Positions 19,155-29,809 of a DNA stretch of 64,000 nt are shown here, piece after piece. The notes beneath the pieces are model-generated. The model made no database searches. It was given only the letters and a program-made list of their open reading frames with translations, and was not told the origin of the DNA. Position 1 is the stretch's first letter. Each line of letters opens with the position of its first letter. The stretch lies in contig CM106586.1 of NCBI GenBank assembly GCA_048013815.1, positions 806,001-870,000 of the forward strand, read 5' to 3'. The translations under genes were made by a program, and so were the position numbers. This DNA is from Setoptus koraiensis (Eukaryota; Arthropoda).

Positions 19155-20851
19155 TTTTTAGCGCTTAATTTTAATTAAGTAGCTATTGGGGTGGTTCTGG
19201 CAGATACGTTTATTCACGTGAGTAGAACAAATCAGTGCTTTTTTTCAACTAGGAAAAAATAGCACGGTGAAAGCTGTACTGTGAGAAATAAACTAGATAA
19301 ATTTAGAACAGTCAAAGCTTACAATGTTGATTAGTTAAATTTAGCACATAGAATGCTATGCGCGTTCACTTACTAGACGCGATTAGCACGCTCAAAGCTG
19401 AGATGCTAACTAGATGAATTTAGCACAGCAGAAGTCTAGCTGTATACAATTCGGATTTAGTACACTGGAAGCTAGAGGTGTTGGAACTAGGAGATTGTAG
19501 AACAGTAGATACTATTCAGGATAACTACTGCTTCTCAGCACTGTCAATGCTGATGTGGCTGAAACTAGACGAGTGTAGCACGCTCAATACTGAGATGTAA
19601 AATAGATGAATTCAGCACAGCAGAAGGCTAGCTGTCTACAATTCTGATTTAGTACACTGGAAGCTAGATGCTTTGTAGCTAAGAGATTACAGTTCTTCCC
19701 TGTGTTAAAGTATCTAAACGTTAACAATGTTAACCCTATGGGAATTTGACTTTGACGATTTTGAAAAAAAAATTTTTTCTTCTCTGTGTTAAAGTATCTA
19801 AACGTTAACAATGTTAACCCTATGGGAATTTGACTTTGACGATTTTGAAAAAAAAATTTTTTCTTCTCTGTGTTAAAGTATCCAAACGTTAACAATGTTA
19901 ACCCTATGGGAATTTGACTTTGACGTTTTTGAAAAAAAAATTTTTCTTCCCTGTGTTAAAGTATCTAAACGTTAACAATGTTAACTCTATGGAGATTTGA
20001 CAGAGTTCGATGGTCATAATTCGAAGTTCGCTGGTGACAATTCGAAGTTCGCTGGTGACAATTCGAAGTTCGATGGTCACATTTCGAAATTCGAAATTGA
20101 AAATTCGAATTTCTGATGACAGTTCCATCTGCCCGTTCGAAGTTCGGTGGTCACATTTCGAACTTCGAACTTCGAAATTCGAAATTGAAAATTCGAATTT
20201 CCGATACGAGTTCCAGGTGCTTGTACAGAGTTCGATGGTGACAATTCGAAGTTCGCTGGTGACAATTCGAAGTTCGATGGTCACAATTCGAACTTCGCAA
20301 TTCGAAATTGAAAATTCGATTTTCTGAAATGAGTTTCATTTGCTTTGTCGAAGTTCGATGGTCAGGGTTCGGTGGTCAGAGTTCGATGGTCATGGTCAAA
20401 ATTCGAAGTTCGAAATTCGAAATTGAAAATTCGATTTTCTAATGACAGTTCCATCTGCTCGTTCGATGTTCGGTAGTCAGTGTTCGATGGTCAGTGTTCG
20501 ATGGTCAATGTTCGATGGTCACATTTCGAACTTCGAAATTCGAATTTGATGCACCATAACAAAGTGTGTGCCATTGACTAATTGGTTTGTCTAACTAAAT
20601 TACTCATTGTGGCGAAATTCACCATAAGAATCTTACTAAATTCCGTACGCAAGCAATCCACATGTGTATCATGCTGCGATAGAAATTTGGAGAACTTGTA
20701 TTCATTCTGTCATCTTTTCGGCTACTCTGATCTGACAGGCATGGATGTTCATTTCCGACATGTTGTCACATACTCGCATCTTTATTCCAACTATACTCAT
20801 CTATCCAAAAAATTAAGCGCTCGAAATACTGATTTGATCAGTATTACTTGT
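19155..20851 (+). mobile_element. H element, complete (1.7 kb)
   Basis: The 5' end at 19155 is TTTTTAGCGCTTAATTTTAA. The body has a region of tagcacagcagaaggctagc units, then four units of about 84 bp at 19697-19990 (ttaaagtatctaaacgttaa ... gaaaaaaaaatttttt), then a TTCGAA minisatellite at 20000-20547. The conserved 3' segment runs 20548-20820. The 3' end is AATTAAGCGCT, hairpin AATACTGATttgATCAGTATT and ACTTGT at 20851. Short frames in the minisatellite are repeat artefacts. Confidence 0.8.
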
Positions 20852-21204
20852 ATCTTGACAAACTTGGAAACTATGGCTGATTTTCGAAAATAAAATAGTG
20901 CATGAAAATGCGGATGCATCATAGCGATCAAGTATCGTTCAAATATAGATGCGAGTATGTGATAGCATGTCGGAGTTGAACATCCATGCCTGTCGAATCA
21001 GAGTACTCGAAAAGATGACATAATAAATACAAGTTCCTATCACGTTGTGATAGGAATTTGAACGTGTTGACCGACTACTCTGATCTGACAGGCATAGATG
21101 TTCATCTCTGACATGGTGTCACAAACTCGCATCCATATTCCAACGATACTCGTCTATCCAAAAAATTAAGCGCTCGAGATACTGACGGAATCAGTATCAC
21201 TTGT
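20852..21204 (+). mobile_element. H 3'-segment copies in inverted arrangement
   Basis: A forward partial 3' segment (about 20940-21035) meets a reverse one (21045-21180) at the palindrome TTCCTATCAC-gtt-GTGATAGGAA. The second copy ends with a normal H 3' terminus (GATACTGACGGAATCAGTATC, ACTTGT) at 21204. Confidence 0.7.
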
Positions 21205-21793
21205 TTCGTTCTATTGAGGTCAAGATGAACCTATATCGGAAGTTTCATCAGAATCTGGGAGTGGCACTATTCGCTAGAACAACCAAAGTATCTAAATAAT
21301 ACACATGTTAGCTCTGCGTGCGACGGGAACCCTTCGGGTAGGGTTGATGAGCGCTTCGGGTATCGGGCTAAGCCCTCCACCCTCCGCTCACATGACTGCA
21401 ATCCATGCATAAATGAAGGGGGGAATATAAAATTAAGGATGAGACAGGTAGGAACAACTGAATTACTAGCTGATTCATGGTGTTGCGCAGTCTGTGCACA
21501 GTATGGGCCCGCTTACCGCAACCGCACAGGCCCGGCCGCACCTCTAATTTCAGTTGAACCTTGATATCTAGCAAACCGGAGGTGATACCGGATTGATTTT
21601 GATTTCATCCTGCTCCGCTTAGGGTCATCTACCTGATTCTCAATTTCCAGAGCTCTAGCTTCAACTTTATGTATAACCGGAACCATAAGTTTCCGCACTT
21701 CAGGACCACCTAATCCATGATGTGAGGCCCCAGCAGGGCCCGTGTGTCAAGTTTCATGATGATCGGCGCTGGGACCTAATCGCAAAAACACCC
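21205..21793. mobile_element. two R1-family fragments
   Basis: 21205-21284 is the GGTT-end arm (read inward GGTTGTTCTAGCGAATAGTG). 21312-21793 is the other side of a copy, from the middle of the hairpin cassette to a GGG end at 21793 (read inward GGGTGTTTTTGCGATTAGGT). They are separated by a scrap of the ttaaagtatctaaa minisatellite, so this is a rearranged R1 region. Confidence 0.7.
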
Positions 21794-21923
21794 CAAGGTG
21801 TTAACCAGATTGATACACAATTAATCAGGTAAACATTTTGACAAAGAGCCATTAGCGCCATATTGGATTGGTCAACAAAGGACCATCGAATCCAAAAAGA
21901 ATCAAAGATGTGTTTCATTATCA

Positions 21924-23197
21924 ACAAGTTATACTGATTATACCAGTATAAGAGCGCTTAATTTTTCCAGTGAACAATCTTAGAGGTTTGGACAGTTTAT
22001 TAAGGAGTGATGAGTGCTAGCTGTTTCTAGAAAGTTTCAAGAATTTATCCTGGTGAGAACAATTTCGTAAATTGCACATACTGTGGAAGGACATGTGCCC
22101 CAATATGGCCTAAAGCGCCAATACTAGAAACAGAAAATTGATTAGACTTGCACAGATCGTGTATGGCACAGTGCCTGCTGTCTCTAGAAAGTTTCAAGAA
22201 TTTATCCTGGTGAGAACAGTCTCAAAAATCGCACATACTGTGGAAGGACCCGTGCCACAAAATGGCATATAGCGCCAATACTAGAAACAGAAAATTGATT
22301 AGACTTGCACAGATCGTGTAAAGCATCGATCCACCTCCTCACAAAACATTAACTTCTGCATGAGCCCGAGAGTTAAAATTCAATCCACCTCCCTGAAATG
22401 TGTGTTTGGGAGGTGGACGAACCTTCGAGTCTCAAACTTGTATGTAGGTTGTTGCATGCTCAGGAGGTGAAATTATTGTTTAAGCTCAAGCTAGTCCACC
22501 TCCCAAGCATGAGTCGCCTCACGCTATTTCGAGTAGCTAAACCTATCTCGTTATAGCTTCGGTCCACCTCCTAACTAGACATGAGCCCGAGACTCAAAAT
22601 TCAATCCACCTCCCTAGTAAATGTGTGTTTGGGAGGTGGACGAACTTTCGAATCTCAAGCTTGAGTGTACCTCCCACCTCCCACCTCCCAAGCACATTTC
22701 AGCCTACACACTCACTAAGCACTGATTATGCTAGTGCTAATGTATGCAAGCATGTAAGGAATAAGATACGTTCATATGTAAAAATATAAAGTTTATTCTG
22801 TAACATACAAAACGGTATACTAATGCCCGCTGGGCTGTGTGTTACAGGCTTATATAGCTCTGCTGAGTCTATTGACTCAGTAGGGCTTACACACGAGACT
22901 CAACTTGTGAGTCTCGTAAGAAGCACACAGCGCGTGACTCTATAGATCGAAAACTGTGAATATCCACAAATAAACCGGTACGTGGATATTCACTGGCATA
23001 CAAAGTCTGAGTATTCACAAGCACACAGCGCGTCAATCACCATAGCACAATTGGTGAATGTCCTATGAAATGCACGAATTAAGTATCCACCATCATACCG
23101 TGCGTGGATATTCATGCGTGATCTTCAGGATCCCACCACACTACATCATAAGCGCTTAATTAAAATTAAGCGCTAATAATTAAAATTAAGCGCCAAA
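21924..23197 (-). mobile_element. H element, complete (1.27 kb), with LTR-like signals inside
   Basis: The 3' end (left) is ACAAGT followed by the variant hairpin TTATACTG/CAGTATAA and AGCGCTTAATT. The 5' end (right) is a doubled AGCGCTTAATTAAAATTAAG palindrome at 23151-23192. The body has two units of about 125 bp at 22040-22325 (ctagaaacagaaaattgatt), a CCACCTCCC/GGGAGGTGG block at 22330-22690, and at 22720-23050 a minus-strand TATATAAG (about 22850) followed by AATAAA (about 22790). Several hairpins (CGAGACTCA/TGAGTCTCG; GAATATCCAC/GTGGATATTC) are present. It may carry a captured LTR. It abuts the 5' end of a chromodomain ORF. Confidence 0.65.
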
Positions 23198-23245
23198 AAC
23201 GTTCGCCGAGTGACGAAGTTAAAGTCTAAATCAATTAAATTAAAA

Positions 23246-25249
23246 ATGTCTGACACCGAATCTTACAGTGATGCGACAATGGACGATGTATCGTCATCAT
23301 CGTCAGATCTCGAATTAATATATGAGGAGCAACAGCCGCAGCTACAACAACAACAGCAGCAGCATCAACTGCAATATCAATTGCAACAACAAGTGATCCT
23401 GATTCAATCAGTATCTCGAGCACTTAATTTTTTGGATAGACGAGTATCGTTGGAAAAGGGATGCGAGCATGTGACAACATGTCGGAGATACACATCTAAG
23501 CCTGTCAGATCGGAGTAGCCAAAAGGATGACAGAATAAATACAAGTTCTCCAAATTTCTATCGCAGCATGATACACATGTTCATTGCTTGAAACTATCAT
23601 CGGAAATTCGAATTTTCAATTTTCGAATTCCGAACTTCGAATTGTTACCACCGAAGTTTGAAATGTGACCATCGAACATCGAACGAGCAGATGGAACTCT
23701 CATCAGGAATTCGAATTTTCAATTTTCGAACTTCGAATTGTTACCACCGAACTCTGACCATCGAACATCGAACGAGCAGATGAAACTGCCATCGGAAATT
23801 CAAATTTTCAATTTCGAATTCCGAACTTCGAATTGTTACCACCGAAGTTTGAAATGTGACCATCGAACGAGCAGATGGAACTGTCATCGGAAATTCAAAT
23901 TTTCAATTTCGAATTCCGAACTTCGAATTGTTACCACCGAAGTTTGAAATGTGACCATCGAACGAGTAGATGGAACTGTCATCGGAAATTCGAATTTTCA
24001 ATTTTCGAATTTCGAACTTCGAATTGTTACCACCGAAGTTTGAAATGTGACCATCGATCGTCGAACGAGCAGATGGAACTATCATCAGGAATTCGGGTTT
24101 TCAATTTTCGAATTTAGAAGTTCCAATTGTGACCTTCGAACACCGACCATCGAACATCGAACGAGCAGCTGTAACTCCCATCAGGAATTCGAATTTTCAA
24201 TTTTCAATTTTCGAATTTCGAACTTCGAATTGTTACCACCGAAGTTTGAAATGTGACCATCGAACATCGAACGAGCAGATGGAACTGTCATTGGTAATTC
24301 AAATTTTCAATTTCGAATTCCGAACTTCGAATTGTTACCACCGAAGTTTGAAATGTGACCATCGAACGAGCAGATGGAACTGTCATCGGAAATTCGAATT
24401 TTCAATTTCGAATTTCGAACTTCGAATTGTTACCACCGAAGTTTGAAATGTGACCATCGAACATCGAACGAGCAGATGGAACTCTCATCAGGAATTCGAA
24501 TTTTCAATTTTCGAACTTCGAATTGTTACCACCGAACTCTGACCATCGAACATCGAACGAGCAGATGAAACTCTCATCAGAAATCCGAATTTTCAATTTC
24601 GAATTTCGAAGTTCGAAATGTTACCACCGAACTCTGACCATAGAACTAAGAACACTCAACCACTAACTTTGAACGAGCAGCTAAAACTCTTATTAGAAAT
24701 TCGAATTTTCAATTTTGAAGTTCGATTTGTCAACACCGAACTCCGCACAAATGTGACCTAGTCAAATCTCCATAGAATCGCTTACGAAATATTTTCGAGT
24801 GAAGGGATAATAGACCAAGTCGAATCTACATAGGAATACATGTGTAATGTCTAGCAGGATTCTCACAAATTTGACTAAGTCAAACCTCCATAGGAGGACA
24901 TAGTCACGTGGATCAACGTAGTCATAATCACCACCCCAATAGCAGCTTAATTAAAATTAAGCGCTTAAAACCACAGATCCAAGTGCAATTGCAACCACAA
25001 AAGCAACAATTGCAGAATAATACTAATATGCAAAATGGCAATACTAATAGTGCAACATCACTAGTGCAATGGGATGTGTTTGCGATTATCAATAGTACAA
25101 TTGTCAACGGGACAATATATTGCCGTGTGCAATGGGCTCCACCGGGACGCCATGAGGATACCTGGGAGCCAGGTCGCAATTGTCTATGTGACAGGTTAAT
25201 AAGAGAGTACTATGAAAGACGATTTTGGGTTCAATCGCAACATAATTAA
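23246..25249 (+). pseudogene. glutamine-rich chromodomain ORF interrupted by an H element
   Basis: The 5' part (23246-23388) starts at an ATG in good context: acidic/Ser-rich residues (MSDTESYSDATMDDV, SSSSSDLELIYEE), then a Gln run. The 3' part (24971-25249) continues the Gln-rich region and ends in a chromodomain: LVQWDVFAIINSTIVNG, CRVQWAPPGRHEDTWEP, CDRLIREYYERRF. Both parts are in the same frame, and removing the H insertion (23389-24970) joins CAA codons without loss. That is why I treat them as one gene cut by a recent insertion. The chromodomain keeps the first Trp and central Trp of the cage but has Pro at the third position. An LTR-like module follows the stop directly. The protein may be an accessory product of that retroelement; in other systems chromodomains guide integration to marked chromatin. 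Confidence 0.75.
23389..24970 (-). mobile_element. H element, complete (1.58 kb), in a chromodomain ORF
   Basis: The 3' end at the left is ACAAGTGATCCTGATTCAAT (hairpin gatcctgatt/aatcagtatc with one mismatch). The conserved 3' segment follows, then a long TTCGAA minisatellite (about 23590-24740, units of about 110-130 bp containing gaacgagcagatggaactgt). Next come the gacctagtcaaatctccata block and cacgtggatcaacgta, and the 5' end agcttaattaaaattaagcg plus A-run at 24970. Long frames inside are minisatellite translations. No target duplication; insertion within AA. Confidence 0.85.
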
Positions 25250-25251
25250 TT

Positions 25252-25500
25252 TTCGTGGGAGTATAGAGAAGTATAAAATAATATGTAGCTCCACCTCCCC
25301 TACATAAGCCACACCTCCCATCTATTGCACTCCTCCCATTATCAGTAAGCCCCTCCTTACACTACATGTTAAGCTCCTCACCTACATAGGCCCCTCCCAC
25401 AGAGGAGACTATATAAGGGAGAGCAGTGTCAGTATAAACCTTACTTGTATTCCACTATCAATAAACAGTATCAGTATGTATATGTAAGATTGATGTTTAT
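25252..25500 (+). mobile_element. LTR-like module with TATATAAG and AATAAA
   Basis: It starts TGGGAGTATAGAG four bases after the chromodomain stop. CTCCACCTCCCC and ACTCCTCCC boxes lead to TATATAAG at 25410-25417, GGGAGAGCAGTGTCAG about 5 bp on, and AATAAA at 25460-25465. It is the best-preserved of the four related modules. Confidence 0.6.
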
Positions 25501-25532
25501 TCGTCAAAAACTAGATACAACTGACTGATTTT

Positions 25533-25710
25533 AGGCAGTGCTTCCCCTAATTATAGGGGGAGGGAAGCACTGCCAAAGGCAGACCCTAGGTGGGTCGCAG
25601 GCTCCACTACAGCTCCTCTATTGAGGAATAGAGGCTGTAGTGGAGCCTTCTACAAGCGTTTGAGGGACTCTACAGGGTGACTTTAAGGCCACTCTGTAGA
25701 GTCCTCGTTA
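25533..25710. repeat. three consecutive long hairpins
   Basis: GGCAGTGCTTCC/GGAAGCACTGCC; then GGCTCCACTACAG/CTGTAGTGGAGCC with an inner CTCTATT/AATAGAG; then GGACTCTACAG-GGTG/CCAC-TCTGTAGAGTCC. Each spans about 35-50 bp, the stems are unrelated in sequence, and they follow one another with spacers of 15-25 bp, directly after the AATAAA of the LTR-like module. Confidence 0.75.
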
Positions 25711-25764
25711 TAGTTGATCGTTTGCTTGTTGTTGGTGCCGCTACAGGCACTGCCTGTAGATATA

Positions 25765-26205
25765 TATATATATTATTTTAAAAGCGGAATCTCCCGTCTA
25801 GTATATTGATTTCAGAAAATCGTCTGATTAAACGGTCACAAAGACAGTGCTCTGTGGGCTACCAGCTATCTGGTTATCTCCCGACCGGTGCCCATTTTAT
25901 TTAATAACATAATCTATTATTGATTATCGCATCAAGAATTGTAGAAACATCCCACCACTCATTCGTGGGTTGTTGTTGTTCAACATGTAGCTGCATAGGT
26001 TGTTGATATGCTTGTTGCATATGAAGATATTGTTGTTGTTGCATTTGATGCAATTGTTGTTGTTCATTTTGCTGCTACTGTTGATATTGCTGCTGCTGAT
26101 GTTGCTGCTGTTACTGCGGTTGCTGCTGCCGCTGTTGCACTTGCTGTTGCTGTTGTATTTGCTGTTGTTGTTGTACATGCTGTTACTGTTGCGGATAAAA
26201 TTCAT
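25765..26205 (-). pseudogene. decayed glutamine-rich chromodomain copy
   Basis: On the minus strand a CAG/CAA-rich stretch leads in frame to NEWDVSTILDAIINNRLCY, then a stop, IKWAPVGR, a stop, PDSW, a stop, and CLCDRLIRRFSE. The order and spacing match the chromodomains at 9340-9520 and 25060-25230, with three in-frame stops. It sits tail-to-tail with the 25249 copy across the hairpin region. Confidence 0.75.
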
Positions 26206-26757
26206 GTAGTATTTCTAGATATGACGATGAGACTTCGCTCATCGTCGCGTCACTTGAATAGTCGTGATTTGACACCTTAAGTCTTCCGAATAAGGTTTTA
26301 AAATGAAGTCTCTTGATTGGCTAGCTAGATCCCAGGGATCCGGCCACTCCATATTGTTATTGATTTGATTTATATACATCAAATGTTTCCTTGTGTACTA
26401 ATTCACGCTGACACCCATTGTATACAACTTAATCGGTTAATTGGTGTTAAATACACATGTTGAATGCAATTTTTGACCGCTTGGATCGCATTAGTCTCTC
26501 CTTTTTCCACTAGAGGCGCTTGTGCTGCGTACAGCCTGTACCATACAGGGTGTATCTCTGGTGTGCGCCATCTGGTGATTCTTATTAGAAATGCTAGGAT
26601 TTGAGCAGCTTCTAGTGATTATCTTGTTTAGCGCCACCTACTGTCTTCTTTGCGAAGTAAACTTTGACTCTGTGTATTTTCTTAGGTTTCTCGTATGTCA
26701 AGGGTATATTGGATATAGTCAGGGGTATTTTTGGGTATTTTTGTGTTTGTCATATTT
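26206..26757. other. no gene recognised
   Basis: I see a short palindrome near 26224 (gatgagacttcgctcatc). Frames are short and without family features. It lies between the decayed chromodomain copy and the envelope-like pseudogene. Confidence 0.5.
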
Positions 26758-28335
26758 TTATACCTCTGTAAGCGTAACTTGACTATTTGGATGTACTTGA
26801 TACCTCATTTGTTCTAGATCATAATAAGCAGTGATCCTTTGATCATTTAACTTCTGTAATTCATAGTAACATCCTAGAACAGTCAATACACATATACCCA
26901 CTATTATCCAAATTAATAGAATTAGAATTGCATTTTCGTTGTTCTCTATGATTAATCTATCTGTTGTATGAGCCATTAAAAGTTATAATTTACCTTTCTG
27001 GATCAGCTGTTATATCTATGATAGATGTATCCTTAGTTTCGATCTCATTTAATTCCTTAAAATTCAATAGTTCTGCTACTTCCGGTATTGCTATTCGTCC
27101 TAATTTGCATTCTTTAACTAAGTAACTAAGTTTTTAAGATCTATGACTTAGAATATGTATAGCTTGGCAAACATTTCGGGTATTCTATACAAGAGCGCCA
27201 CACTCCGATTCCAATGAAACTCAACACAGGGGGCCCGCAGGGCCCGACAACAATAAATTCGAAGGTCCGTAAGTGCGGAAACTTCCGGTTTCAAGAAAAA
27301 TCAAAGATAAAGCTTGAAACTCAGTATACAGCCTGCTCAGAGCATGTCAAAAAGAAAAGTGTCAATTTCAGATCTGAACGACTTCCGGTTCTTATAATAC
27401 TGCCGTTACTCTTTTGGAAGAGGCATTTTCACATGTGTTTGGGGGGAGTTGACAGGGAACATTCTGATCTTCCACTTTTATTCGGGTATGGATTGCAGTC
27501 ATGTGAGCGGAGGGTAGAGGGCGTAGCCCGATACCCGGAGCGCTCATCAACCCTACCCGTAGGGTTCCCGCAGTCGTCGCGGGAGCGACGACGGAGATGT
27601 GACGGCCTCCAAAATACGAGGCTGCAGGCCGAGTTTTCGGATCAAACGCAGACTCATCGCCCAGCGATGCAAAGCTCAAATCTGCAAAAGTAAGCTTGTC
27701 TGCAGAGGCCCGATCTCTTTTGGTCACCGTAAATGTTTGTTTCCTACGCCCTGGCACGGACCACTTTTGCTTGATCTCGGGGTCACTATCTTCACCAAAT
27801 AAAGTACCCATACTGGGTCACAATGAGTTGCTCCACCCTGGAACACCCATGCTACCCCAAAAAAATGCCCCGAAAAATGCTCGCGGTCGTCGGGTATTGA
27901 AAAACGCCCACTAAGCGGTACCTCGGTTATCTCGGGAACGAGGAATTTCCGCACTTCCGGAATACTCAATCCGGTTTCAGGGTACAATACCCCAGCCGAA
28001 AATACCCAAAAATCCCCGAAAAGAGTGTGGCGCTCTTGTATAGAATAACCAACATTTCTTCTTTAGCTTCTTGAGGTAAAAGGTCCTCTTTCTTTATGCT
28101 TTTACTCATACTTATCAGATCAACCCACATTAGCTCTTTATATATTCATAAAAGACATCTCCTGTATCGTGTCTTAGATGATCTCCCCAATCTTTCATTT
28201 GCTTCTCAAAGTCTGTGACTTCTGCAAAAGCGAACTTTGATCTTAACAAATTAGTTACTATTATACCAGTTATATTTGCTCCTGTGTTATAATGGATACT
28301 ATCTCTTTTCCATCTCTTTTGGGGTTGACAGTTAT
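26758..28335 (-). pseudogene. envelope-like glycoprotein C-terminal part, split by an R1 element
   Basis: Three minus-strand pieces align in order with the plus-strand copy at 50940-51823: 28335-28059 (motif NITGIIVTNLL), 27169-26985 (AIPEVAELLNF, EIETKDTSIIDIT) and 26976-26758, which holds a membrane span (ILILLIWIIVGICVLTVLGC) and a short tail. There are stops and a frameshift before the membrane span, and the R1 copy at 27178-28050 sits in the middle. A conserved ectodomain tail, one membrane anchor and a short cytoplasmic end suggest the glycoprotein of an errantivirus-like retroelement or an integrated virus. The precise family is unknown to me. Confidence 0.55.
27178..28050 (+). mobile_element. 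R1-family element, complete, TSD AACATTTC
   Basis: An 873-bp copy, repeats AACATTTC at 27170-27177 and 28051-28058. Ends GGGTATTCTATACAAGAGCG and (inward) GGTTATTCTATACAAGAGCG. The cassette at 27489-27650 has GTA in both the GGGC and ACCC hairpins, where most copies have GCA and GAA. The right arm is of the GGGTATTTTTGG type. Confidence 0.93.
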
Positions 28336-28344
28336 TGAGTATCT

Positions 28345-28624
28345 TACTGACTAATTGGTGTGTCTAACTAAATCACTCATTGTGGTGAAACTGACCATTA
28401 GAATCTTACTAAATTCCGTTCGCAAGCAATGAACATGTGTATCATGCTGCGATAGAAATTTGGAGAACTTGTATTTATTCTGTTATCCTTTCGGCTACTC
28501 CGATCTGACAGGCTTAGATGTGTATCTCCGACATGTTGTCACATGCTCGCATCCATATTCCAACGATACTCGTCTATCCAAAATATTGAGCGCTCGAGAT
28601 GCTGATAGAATCAGTATCACTTGT
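28345..28624 (+). mobile_element. H element 3' segment
   Basis: The conserved 3' segment from ctgactaattggtgtgtct to the terminus GATGCTGATAGAATCAGTATC plus ACTTGT at 28624. The 5' portion is missing; the left boundary joins the envelope-like pseudogene. Confidence 0.75.
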
Positions 28625-28704
28625 TTCTTTTTAAAACCTATCGGTCGTCCCCACTTCACTGAGTTGTTATCTTTTCTGTTGATCGTTGTGGATAGCGACA
28701 GGTC

Positions 28705-29710
28705 AGTTATTGTTCGGAACACGTACCACGCCCAATTTGGGTATTTTGGGTATTTTTGGGTAGGGTATTGTGCCCTGATACCCGAATGGGTATTCCGGAA
28801 GTGCGGAAATTCTTCGTTCCCGAGTTACCCGAGGTACCGCATTGTGGGTATTTTAGGGTATTTGGAGGCATATTGACGATACAATCGATCGTACCCACCC
28901 AAACGGACATCGGTTAGGGTACCAACATCTTTATACCGAAGGTAGATTGCACCTAGAAGCTCTAGAAGTCGAGTAAAAGCAGTCGAACTGAAGAGGCGTG
29001 ACCGATGCGCGCGGCGCGGAGTGAAACCGCACCCGCAATTAGTCAGACTACACACCGAGTCTCAGCGCGTGCACTATTACTATTTGCTACCATTTGCGCG
29101 TGCCTATTCACGTGTGGACCAGATTCAGGTACATCACACGATCAGGGATATATCCCCAAACTTTTGGGATTTTACGACCGGAAAAGAGTACCACAGTCGA
29201 GCAGGTTGGGCCCGGGCCGGAAGAGGGGTTGGGCCGTCAGTCGTCCCGCCGGAGGCCGCAGGCCGTAAGCGTGGACGACTGACGGCCACCTAACTAAAAA
29301 AGATTCTTCCCGAGGAATGGGAGTCGAGTGGGCGGGGCCCGTGATCGGGCCGGGTTTCTTCCATATATGGTGTGAACCCGCTTTAGAGACGGTAACTAGG
29401 TGGTAGTACAGCCGAATCGCGTCAGTTTGCAAACAGGAAGTGTGACTTGCACTTATTGTCAAATCGCCAACGAGTTGATGTAAGAGATTTATCTCAACGC
29501 TATCATATAGATAGCATCTGGATCTAGACAATCAGACAAAAATCTAAGGTCTGGGGCCCCTCAGAGGCCCGAAAAACGCATTTTTCCATATCTCCGGAAG
29601 TAGAAATTTCCGCACTCCCGGACCACTATATTTGTTCTTTAGGGCCCCTTCGGGGCCCATGTGTGAAGTTTGGAGGAAATCGGGCTTGGTATGTGTTCCG
29701 AACAGCACCC
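28705..29710 (-). mobile_element. R1-family element, complete, TSD GACAGGTC
   Basis: A 1006-bp copy, repeats GACAGGTC at 28697-28704 and 29711-29718. The GGG end is at 29710 (inward GGGTGCTGTTCGGAACACAT) and the GGTT-type end at 28705 (AGTTATTGTTCGGAACACGT). It belongs to a subtype whose interior has CAGTCGTCC/GGACGACTG arms (29238-29281) around a 26-bp loop, and a GGGCCCC-GAA-GGGGCCC hairpin in the GGG arm. The short flanks (28625-28696 and 29719-29808) may be a Cys-rich coding scrap. Confidence 0.92.
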
Positions 29711-29809
29711 GACAGGTCTACTGGAGACAGTGCATAATAGAGAACTTTACACAACCAGACGAGGACCATTGCGAATGGTCTTATGGCCATTATTGCCATA
29801 ACAACGACG

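Noticed and set aside
19584-19895. ORF with RYFNTEKKKFFFQNRQSQIP repeats
   Set aside because: Translation of the 84-bp tandem unit; the period divides by three, so the frame stays open by chance.
20000-24740. Many 60-130 aa ORFs rich in FEFRTSN / HRTSN / NFEF repeats
   Set aside because: They translate the TTCGAA minisatellite of H elements. The same repeat is open in several frames and on both strands.
26000-26280. Leucine-rich and Ala/Val-rich plus-strand ORFs
   Set aside because: They are the antisense of the CAA/CAG run of the decayed chromodomain copy.
27392-27811. 139-aa minus-strand ORF inside an R1 copy
   Set aside because: It covers the hairpin cassette and right arm; other R1 copies do not keep the frame.
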